From NCBI RefSeq assembly GCF_905475395.1, contig NC_058338.1, positions 41,203,935 through 41,267,934 of the forward strand: a stretch of 64,000 nt of DNA, in the 5' to 3' direction. Source of the DNA: Chrysoperla carnea. Taxonomy: Eukaryota > Arthropoda > Insecta > Neuroptera > Chrysopidae. Made by a program: the position numbers and the translations under genes. Positions 34,601 through 46,600 of the stretch are shown here, one piece after another. The notes below the pieces were generated by a model. That model saw only the letters and a list, made by a program, of their open reading frames with translations. It did not search any database and had not been told where the DNA came from. Every line of letters begins with the position of its first letter. Position 1 is the stretch's first letter.

Positions 34601-37600
34601 TTAATTTAACATTATTAACGATGATGTAAAACCGTGATGGTATCATGATGGAATTAAATAAGGATTGCAATCTTTATCCTATAAGTAATCTGATGGCTAG
34701 GCGAGGTTTTGATTTGATCCTCTTTATTAAAAGTATCTCGAAAACATGGTTAATTTTCATAAACAATTATAATTTGATCATGTTACCAATTCTGATAACA
34801 TAATCAGTATAGTATCGAAGGCTTAAAAAACTATAAAGCCCCGCCTTGCGATTGATCTAATAATAAACTACAGCAGTGCTTAAGTGTCAAATTATCATGC
34901 TAGGAAATACAACATCAAGTATTAAACCTATTTATAAAAAGTGAAAAAACAACTTAGTTAATTGTTAAAATTACCCTGCATATCCGTCAGAGCAAATGAA
35001 ATATATCCATACAAATTGAATTAATGTTTTTTTATAGGAAAAATGACCGATTTTTGAATAAACATTTCAGTTTATTCTATTTTCGTTTTTAAATTATCGT
35101 GTTCAAAGACAGCCAGACGGGAATGGACTAATCATGTGATTTTATGAACACCTGTCCAAAAATTTTGTTGTACCATTATATTTCTAAACTTTGACTTTAC
35201 AAACTTTAGACTAATTTTATATACTGATTGTATAAATACACGTTAGGGCAAGAACATATATATTAAGGATGTAAAATTAGTTTAGTGGAGAGTCGGTCGT
35301 TGCGTACTTTGTACTGCGCATCAGGTTGTCTTTTGTTTTCAATCAATTTAACAATTCAATTGTTTTCAATCACTTAGACAGCCTGAAGCGCAGTACAAGT
35401 ACGCAACGACCGACGACAACACCCAGTCCAGATAGGCGCCTTGAACGAACACAAGCAGTGAGGGCACAAGTATCAAGCACAACAAACTTCACACACATAA
35501 TCTCTGTCTCTCTTTCTTTGTTTTACACATTTATGTCCGTAAGTTCTTATGCAAATATCCCTAACGTGTATTTATACAACCGGTATACAGGGTATTAAAA
35601 ACTTTTGTAAGTAAATACGGTGAGACTTATGTTACTAATTTGCGTGGAAAATTAATGTTTACGTGAATTAAAGTGGTATATTTTTGTAATATATCACAAA
35701 CATCTACAATACAGGCAATATTTGAAGCCTACAAATTTACCTGATCGCAATATCAGAAATATCGTATGACCTGTGAAAATTCAAGATTTTTCACCAATTT
35801 CATAAAATTTAAACTTGATATTTTTTCATTCAAAATTTTGAAGTTATAATTTATAATTTTACCTTGTATATTGAAAGTGTCTTCGGGCTGTGTCTCGCTG
35901 CAACTTTACACTTTCTACGTATTTTAGCATTAATTTTACGGATTCATTTAGACGCCATTCTTGCTGCACGGCTCCAAAACATTGAGACATATTCCATGAT
36001 TGTTTGGCTGCTTTTTTTAAAACATCAACCTACAAAAAAGATGTATGATAGTTAACATTTCATCAAGAAAGCTATGCACCTTGAAGCTTGCTTAGGATAG
36101 CTTGGTTAATCTTCGATATTTAGAGCAGTTACCTTTAACAATTAATTTGGTCAGTGGGATGTTTTTTTGGAATGATTGGAAGGTGATGGACTATGATTCA
36201 CCGTGAGTTTTTGCGGATGAATTTCGCACATACGGAGAAGTGACTTAGTTTTAGTGCTCGGAACGAATTTTTCATTAGTGATTAAGAACTGTTTGAAGTT
36301 AAAAGTATTATTTTACGAAATGAAGTCCAAAAAGTTATCATATTTTTCATAAAAGCGTTCTCCGTTAAAGATAAATTCACTGTCGGTACATGTCGATATA
36401 AAGGCGCATGCAGAATGTAAATACAGAAATATCATATATTTTTGATGTTGGTGTAGGGAAGGCTACTTCATAATCCCACAAGAAAATAACTTTAAAATAA
36501 TTATTTATGAATTTGATCATCGCGAAATCCACAGGGTCTTATTTGGATACTTTACAAATCGATACAACCAAGGCATGTTTCTAATCAACAACTTATAATA
36601 AAGACACAATTTTTTAAAATGTATATCAATTTATGTTCTAGTCTTTCACATGTATAGAGTTTATTTACATTCTCTATGCGAGGTTGAAACAGATTTTAGT
36701 TCTCTGTATTTCTCCTGGCTACTTTGCAGATTTATCTTCTGCGAATCGTATTGAAACGTGTCGCTCGAATGGCATTGCAACGTGTCGCTGATGTTCGAAA
36801 TCGTCAAAATTAATGTACATCTTCAAACGGTGTTGTTTTCAGTATCCGGATTACTTAATTGGATTAATACAGTAACAGTGCAATTAATAAACAGAGGCTA
36901 AACATATTGTATTGTTAACTGGAAAGATTTAGAAGTGGTCCTTTTATTATTATTTTCTAAGAGGAAAAACATTTTTTTGAGGTCTGAAATCGACACAAGA
37001 ACTAATTTTAAGCAAAAAAAAAAAAAAAAAACCAGCACATCACTTTTAACCCCTATTTCAACCCCTTACTCTACTTTATCATATGCATGTGTTATAAAAT
37101 CCGCATCCAAATCCGTTGCGTAATTTTAAAGATCTAAGCATACATAGGGTTTAGGGATAGGCAGGCGGGAGCGACTTTGTTTTATACTATGTATTGATAA
37201 GATAAATTACTCTAGCAGGAAATAAGAACCCATTATACATGTTTACATACTTACTTGTGTTATAAGACTTGTGACTAGTTCTGTTCGTTCAGCATCTATG
37301 CATAATGGATTAAGTTTATGAATGGCTGCCATTAACTGTTCTACTTCACTTAATAAATTTTTTTCTGCTTGATCCCGGAACTTTTGTAATCGCTCTCTTC
37401 GAGTGGTTAATGTTGTGCCATCGGTCATAAACGCAAGCGATAACGCCATAAATTTTCTTTCTATTTCATCTTGCTCGCATAAATCTTCTCTGTAAATAGT
37501 AAATAATTACAAAGTACTGATCGTTTGAAAGCGATTTTAGTTTAATACATACTTTGATTCCTCCTCAGGTTTTGTTAATAAATTTAAATCTTCTAGTAAA

Positions 37601-40600
37601 GTATCTGGAATACTTGGAAATGATTCTATTTGTTCAGGTTCTTCATGTGATCTTTCTGATTTACTTCTCCGTCGGAGAGCATCCTAAAATAATGAGAAAT
37701 TTTAATCAGATTGTTTTAGACATTCCAATTTTATGGGATTAAGAAGATAAATAAAATATTATGATGATATTATAGATTTTAATTTAATGCCATATACTTT
37801 CATAAGTGCCTAACTTTCTAGAATGGCTGCATCTAGCTGATGTGATCAATCAGTATTGCTAAGTTAGTTTCGGTATCTCATATATCTTTAAGAAAAAAAT
37901 AGATTATCGAAAGATGGGCTGCCAGTATTAAGTCAGGGCTCGCAAGCGCACGGTTCGTTTTGACGCAGCAAATTATTTGTATTTGTTAATATTTTTGGGG
38001 TAATTTTTTCTTTCCGTGGTCTGACTTTACATTAATTTGTTAATGCAGGGCTGAATTTAAACAAAACGCCATCCTTGGACAATTGCAAAAGATGCCGCCC
38101 TAAGTTTCTTCAGCAAGTTTTAATACAATAAAATATATACTGTTTGAACTGAATAGAAAAATTTCACGTAAATCTTTTTTATCGATGCTATTATGCTTAA
38201 GAATTCGTCATTATTTCAGAAAGCGAATGAATCAGGATTTAAAAATTATATGCTTGTTTGAGAAAATTTTTGTGAAATTCGAAAGTATAAAATTTTTCAA
38301 CATCGTCAACATTTTTTGTCATGTTTAAGATCAAATTCACATGTACGTAAAAATACTATGACGGTAAATTTGCCGCCTCGAAGATTTGTGCGACTAAGGC
38401 CATGGCCCACGTGTCCAATATATAAAACCAAGCCTGTTAATTATAATATTTAACTCACTTCATGATTAATATAATTTTATTATAAAATAAATATGTTTAT
38501 AATAATTTTCTAATTATAATAATACAATTTATTTACAATCGTTTATTTATTATCTTTCTAAGTTGAATATTTAGAGGAAGATTTACGTTTAATGTTCTAA
38601 ATTAAAAATTTGTAGTTGTAGAAAATCAACTTTAATACAAATTTATAACTCAAATACTATATGATCATTATTTAATTTATAATAAAAACTTAAACAATTA
38701 TTCTGAAAATCTCTTGATGAATTCGCGGAGAAACAGTCACTTAGTATATGCACTTCCGTTACAAAATTAATGGCTGGAGAGCACTAAATAATATAATTTT
38801 CAATGTTGATTTTTTTTTTATAATCTCCAAAAATTTGATAAACAATTTTACGAATATCACCTGGAATCAGCACCAGCAATGAATAAATATTTTTCGAAAC
38901 ATTGATAACAAATATAATTAACTGCAAGAGAATGAAAAAATTCACAAATTGGATAATTTTCACTTCTTTGTTTTAAAATTTAATAACGGTCTCATAACTT
39001 TTTTAATATTTTATTTGAGTTATTATAAAATATTTATACTAAATAAATTTCAATTTTGATATGATGTTAGCCTTCAATCATACAAAGAAATTACAATATG
39101 GGAATTATAACAATAATGGGAAAAAATATTTTTATTAATAAATGAACACCTTAATAAGAAAATCAAGGAAATTTTACAAATAATTGTATATAATTATTAT
39201 TATTTATTCAATAATATTAATATTATGTAACTAACCATGATATCGATAACATCGATAAAAGAAGGTTTCTTTCTCATTTAAATTATAGTATTTTTGCAAT
39301 TTTATAAAAATTACCAAGGTAAATCGAATTCACGAAACATGATTTCTGAGATCTTATATTTGAATTCTGAGATATTGGATAAATTTTGAGAAGAAAAAAA
39401 ATTTTGCCTTCGAGCAGATTTATTTTCTTCTCAAAGCACAGAAACCATCGAAACCATGATCATCGACCGATAGATAAAAAAAAGTTAAAATGCCTGTAGG
39501 TACATGCCTTTTTTGAATAATTTAATTGCATGTCTTCTTAAGAGTTAAGTATTAATCAAGCTTTACTATCTTGAATTCGAAAAAAGAAAAGAAAAAATAG
39601 TGCTACTTGGGTCAATACTTATCTAAATGGCCGAGCGGTCTAAGGCGCTAGTCTTAGAACGTTGGACCATTTAGACTTAGGTTTCGGGTTCGAATCCAGG
39701 CAGTGTGAACAATTTATAATTAATGGGAGTAATATTTTATACAATTAAATAGTACTTTACCTCGAATCGCTCCGCGATTATTATCAAATAATTAATTATG
39801 TACTGATGGCATAATGAAACAAACGAATAATAAGTGGGAAATTTATTTAAAAAGGCATGGAAAATTTGTAGTAAAATCAAAACATACTTCTTGAATGTAA
39901 CTCGGAAAGCTTTGTGGCTTTTTTGAGTACATATTTGAGGTACATTGAAAATATTAAAGTTGATAACTTGCGTATGTGTGTAATGTCATGAGCCACTGAG
40001 CTCTAGGGTATTTCGTTTTTCCAGTTGCAAAAGTTTTATTAATTTCCTAGAAATTTTCCGTCGAAAAATTAATAAGAAATTTTTTGTGTATTTAATATAA
40101 TAGTTAAATTAATTAATCTAAAATGATCGTATTGACAATTATTTATTAACCTTTTCATTTAAATATCTACTTAATGTTAATTATTGCTGATTGACATAAT
40201 TTATTGTAATTGGTGCAAATTTTATAAAAAAATCATTACTTTATTTATGCAATTATATGATATATACTTTTAAGTAGTACTTACAACTACAAGTATGAGT
40301 ACTATATGTCCCAAACAATCGCATGTAAAATGATTGAAAATTGAGAATAGTAATTTTCAATAAATTAGTGGTTTTAAATCTTTACAAGTTGTAGCACAAA
40401 CAAATAAAATAAAATATCATGGTAATAAAGAAAAAGTTGATGCATCTTTGAAATTTTCCACAGTTGTTTATTAGGTTGTAAAAACATCGTACCAAAAAGT
40501 CTGCTTCCCAGGGGCGCGTCTAATCACCTTTCTTGGGAGGTAGTTGGGAAGTTTTAATCAGTTTTTTACAAATTACAAAAAAATTTTGGTTGATTTAATT

Positions 40601-43600
40601 GTGCACATTTTTGTTTTTTTTTTTCGACTTTCTAGCTTCAAAATTGATCGAGATATGCCAATTTTAAAATGGAATTTTTTGCTCATTCAATCAAATAAAA
40701 AAATATCCATCTTGTAAACGTTAGAGATGGAAAAATCTTTAAATGTAAAAGTTATTTTTTATAAAAAAAATAAACAATTTTTGTTTGAAATATTTTTTTC
40801 TAAACATCTCTTCTTATCCGCGAGGGCGTCTCCAAAATACTTTCAAAAATTTCGAAAGTATTTTCTGGAATTTTTTGTTTGTTTTTCTAGTATGTTTCAC
40901 AAAACCACAAGTTGAAGTTAACCTGTCAAATATATTCAATCCATTCAGTCAAAAGAGATTTGGAATTCCACATTCAACAACATATTTTGGATTTTAGAGG
41001 GGTGTACAGATGGTCTAAGACATTCGGTATTCGGTTATATCTTTAATCGTTGGAAAAGTTTTAAATACAGTAGAACCTCGATAAGATTATTACCTCTACA
41101 AATTAATAAATTTTTTTGTTTCCGTGATAAATTATTAGTTTTTAATCCTCTAAAGAATTTCTCCGTAAATTACGAAAAAAATGTTTCGAGTAATAATAAC
41201 GTTTTAAACATGGAGATTCTAAATCTGTAGGTAATAAAAAATGATACCCCGACCAAGAAGTGGAGGGGGTATCCGATTTCAATTTCATTAAATAGCTTTT
41301 TTAAAAATATTGGACACCTTGTATAACCATAAAAAAATTTCACAATAGTGGATAGACAAACTATTTCAGTCAAATCATGGTAACACATTTTTGATCCTAC
41401 AGGTGAGAGACAAATGAATTGCTTATGGAATGAATGTGTTAAACGATTTAAAAATGCATGGTATGTAGAAAATATAAAAAAGCAAATTCTATTGACAAAT
41501 AAATTAATGAGTAATAAAAGAAAACAAATTAAATGCTAGTAAATATTAATATAAATTAATTTTATGTGCTAAAATAAATTACTATAATTGGAATAAACTA
41601 CTCATAGACATGTACAACTATTGTTTTCTTCATTCTTAGGCTGTATTCACACCAATTACAATTATGTTTCTTATTATTATTACTTTTTGTTTTTGTTTAC
41701 TTTTAATCATGTATACGATATTTATTTACATCATGGTCTCTCGATTATAATTGATGGTTTTTAATATGATACATAAAGCGTAAACTAAATATTGACAAAT
41801 ATCTTGTCTAGTAATCTTAATTAAACAGAATTGAAAAAAATACACTCGAACCAGGACTTGATATATTATTATTATTACTATATTCATGAAGTTATAACAA
41901 AATTTATCATCAAAGTTGAAAATAAGATAAAAATAATTTCAACCATAATACTACCCTGCCCGTACATCCCTTATATGGATGGAGACATATGATTTTTTTT
42001 CTATGTCATTGCTAATATGTTTGGTTTCTATTAAAAAGTTTTTTTTTTATATGTTTTAATTCGTTCTAAGTGACAATTATCAATAACTTTCCAAATATGT
42101 CGTTTTTATGAGATTTCTCGATAAGAGCAATGTATTTTATACTGATTTTCAATGATTTTTTTCTTAAAAATTTGCATGGATACCTACTTAAGCTGAAATT
42201 TTAACCACATATTCTTTGAGTAAAAGTCTATTGATAAAAAATTTTGAGCCTTAAAATCAAACATTGTTGTCATGCTTATACATCCTTAAATCTCGAAATC
42301 TTTTTTTTTTAATTGATTAAAAGCAATTTTCTAAAATAAGTTTTGAGAGTCAAAATATATGAGAATTAAAAATGTGGTTGGCACTGTCTCAAATATTTGT
42401 TGATATAAATTCAGCTTGTTTTAATTAAAATTGACAACAGTATCATATTTTAATAAACGATTAAGATTTAGTGATTGTTTAAAAGACACTCTTTTTTTCA
42501 CGAGTTCTTTAAATAATATCGGATTAAGTAAGTATACACTAATGACCCAAATGAATTTAAATGTGAACAAAAAATAAAAAGCATAATAAATTTACATTAT
42601 GAATTTATTATTTTTAGGAATTTTTATATACAAAAATAAAATAATCCCAACGAAACAAACAGTATTCTAAAAATTCATCTACCTACGCGTTCTTATGATC
42701 ATTTATGACTATTTTATATATCTGGTTTTTATCATTATTTTTTTACATAAATGATAAAATAACAATCTTAAATCTATTGATTGTATGTTAGGCTCAGAAT
42801 AGACATGCTTCTCAGGTAGTATGCAAACAAGTTCACTCTGCCTGTACTTACCAAGCAAGCAGCATATAGCTATTAGAGAAAAAATTTCTTCTTTTGGAAT
42901 ATCTTCTAGAAATTTAGCTAACCATCGAATTCAATGTTAATCGAAAGTACATATCCAGTAAACGTTTTTTATTATTATGTAATTTGCTATGTAACATTTT
43001 ACAATAAATTCTTACAAAGTATTTTTACCTGAAAAGTGGGGGTTGGTGACATATCTACAGCATAACTATACTCCATTAAGACTAGATGACCTAAGATTTT
43101 CACAATCCCAAGTAGGTATCACCCAAGTATGCAAATTTATTTATTTACCTGACCACCCAGTATATATATTGCCACACTAGGCTAAATAAGCCCTCTCGTA
43201 TTAACACTTGGTGCATCCTTGGAGCAGGAACATTAAGTAGCGAATATATTAAATATAATGTATGCTACATTCAGTGGCGTAGGTTGTTAAAATTATTTGG
43301 GGGCCCAATTAAAAGGTAAAAATTTCTTACAAAAGAAACAAAAATGCTTGCATTAAATTAAAATAAATATTTTTTGATTATAAGTTATCACTTCCTCCTA
43401 GAAATTGACGGTAGCAAAATAATTCAAATTAAATATTACACACGTTAGGTGACTCTGTAGCCCAGAGGCCCCGTATCATTGATACGGCTGATACGGTGGT
43501 GGCTACGCCCCTGACTAGCAGCCTGTCATCTGCAAGTGAAGCCTATCATTTGCATATGCTATCTAGTGGCATATAAAAACGGAGAGTTAATAGCAAATGT

Positions 43601-46600
43601 ATTTGAATGAGCCAATATAACCTAACCTAACCTATAGCAAATGTATACCTGGCTTAATAGGGTTATTGACACTAATCGTAAATTCACGTAAAGTTATGTG
43701 TAAACGATTAATGATTATATACAAAACAAATCATATTAAATTTAAAAAAATTAATTACAAAAGTATAATTAATATGTGTGCTGGTGTACCCAAATATAAA
43801 ATTTTGATTTTATTCAAAATAAAAAATATTTATGTATTTTTTGATCAGTTTTAAGCAAAAAAGTACTCTTTGATTTTTTTCTCTAGGAGCTTGGTTTTAG
43901 AAATAAAAATTCTCGAAAAATTATAAATGCATTATACGATTTTAAGAAATATGTGTAATTTTTTAATCTCTGAGGGAATTCGCTTAGCTAACGTAGCTCC
44001 TCTACAACGAATTATTATTATTTAACAAAGTATTTCAATAAAACAAAGGAAGTTTTAGCCCTATTTCAGCAAAGAGGTTTGACCTAAAGGGGGGCTCCGG
44101 ATGTGCCCAAATATCGCTAGAAATATATATTTTAATATGGGACTTATCCAAAATCCCCTTTTGTAAGGATTATAAAAAGGTTTCAAATGCATTCCCTATC
44201 TCCATTGACTTTTGATACAGTGCATAAGCCTACATTTTTGGGAAAAATAGGACTAAAAATTTACACGGTATTTCAATAAAATATAAATAAAATTTATAAA
44301 TATACATTAATATTTATAGTCATAAGAAATAAATGAAGTCGCGAGAAGTTGTTTTATAAATAACAAATGCTATTAACAATGAACATTTTTAACACTTGTT
44401 TAATTGTTTTCAGAAGACATTTCATATAACAAGTAGTCAAAATATAAAAATATATATCGTATTCTATTTAGTGCACAGAATATCACAAAAGGAAGTGGAT
44501 GAAAACTGAAATGAATTAGTTTGAAAACATTATTTTAGAATTAAGACAAAATACGCTCTTAAGGTCGTTTTGACACCTTCATATTACCGTTATGTACTTA
44601 ATAAAAACAGTGATACAATTAAAATAACCGATTTGAATACTTTCGTCATAGCAATAAGCGGGTCCTTGTTGGGATGTAGCCGAGTAGGACACGAAGTTGG
44701 ATAATTAAATAGTGGTGTCCGTGAACTATGGATGTAATTATATAAAATCAGCCTGCATGTACACATAATGAAAGTGTTGTAATTGAGAGCAATATATCAT
44801 ATAAAGTGAACTCCCATTTTTTATAACCAGTTTGGCTTGATACTTAATTTTAATGATTTTGTAATGGAATATCATTCTGTCGTATTTAATTTACAACATG
44901 TTCCAAAAGAAATTAAAATGGTGATTAAAATTTTGCTACGCTGATCTTTTTTACTCTCATTATTATGTATATATAGCAGCCAACTAGCTTAATTAATTGT
45001 AACTTAACAGTCTAACCTTTTTACTAACAGCGCAGTTTAACTGCACAGTGCTGCCAAAATTCGAAAAAAAAATGTTTCTGGATAAGGCTTTTTCATCATT
45101 CAGTTTGCTACAGCGATCCTCTAAGAAATGAAAACCGTGCACAGTAACGTCATGTACCCTAATTCTTCTCTTTAATTTCAGTCGGAATGTGGCCTTTGCC
45201 CAAAAACAACCTTATTGTAGACACAAAGAGAAAAGTCATATACGTGTGAAAATACTGCGTGTAAAGGAAATCCATCAAAACCAAGTGGAACCAATTATGA
45301 ATATCAAAATTGCAAAAGAAAAATTGTAGAAAATTTCTTTTTTTAACAAAATTCAAGATGTTAATTGAAAAAGTAATAACATGTTGTTGGATGCTGCAAA
45401 ATTCAGTTGCAACTATCTGCTACTTTTACCTCAATTACTTAAACTATCGAATTTTATCCGGAATTTTGGCCTTCGGCCGCACTCTGAGTCTGGGGGGTTT
45501 ACAGCCATTCTATCAAACAGCTACGCAAATGGCTTGTATCAATAACGTTTAACTATTTGCCTAGCCTAGTAATTTAAATTTAATTCTACTTTATGCCATC
45601 TGGCGCGGGAACCCATATACTGCAATATGGCAGAGTGCACAATAAGCACGACCTAGGGCTAATAGTCGAATTATATGAAACACTTAAAAAATTGATCAAC
45701 TTTATTATTTTGAAGACACTGTAGGTAGCATGAATTAAAATTGTCAATAACTCGTGTAAATAAATTGATTGGTATTGCAAATTCCTTGTAAACATTTTAT
45801 AAATATTCTTTAAAAAAAATGGAAACTTTAACCAAGTATTATTTTATACAAAAAATATAATCTTTTTGTTATTATTGAAAACGATTTATGATGTCGGCTT
45901 ATCAAATTTGTTATCAAATCAGTACTCGGTTATTAAATTTTAGGTTTTGACCTTAGTTTGTATAATCTTATTCTGATGTCACTTTGCTTTATGAATTTAT
46001 GGAACTTTGTTTGAATTAATTGCATATGATACATTTTATCATGGTAAAACCAAGTTTGAAAAAATTATTTACTTAGTCAAAATAGTAGATAACGGGAAAA
46101 ATTGAATTTGTCTGTCTTTACTAGCAGTCTAGTTGGCTGGCTGTTTGAGAAGAACATATCATTTACCGATACGAAATTTAAATGAGATATTTTATTGCAA
46201 ACATTGGTAAAAGTTCAGTTTAGTGACTTCTTAAAAATGATTTTTGATTACGAATCCGTTTGCGAAAATGATGAAAAATTTTCACTTTTTCTTCAATTAA
46301 CGAAAATATCTATGTAGCTCATTTACGAACTTGAACTCACTTTTTACGTCCTCAGCACGCTATAAAAATTTCATCTTGATATCTCTTTTCGTTTTTGAGT
46401 AATGGTAATGACAGGCGGACAGACGACAGGCACAACCGGAAATGGACTAATTAGGTGATTCTATGAACACCTATACCAAAATTTTTTTCTTTTTTAGAGC
46501 GTGATTTGTATTCTCCGGGCTTTAGTTTTTGTACTTTTTTTTAACTTTATATAATTGCGAAAAATATTTTTACTTCGAATTATAAATAATATTAATTATT

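Noticed and set aside
35326-35598. 90-codon frame over the foldback element
   Set aside because: Falls across the inverted repeats of a MITE-like element and has no domain.
39622-39707. Functional tRNA-Leu (TAG) gene
   Set aside because: Acceptor stem does not pair and anticodon stem has three mismatches.
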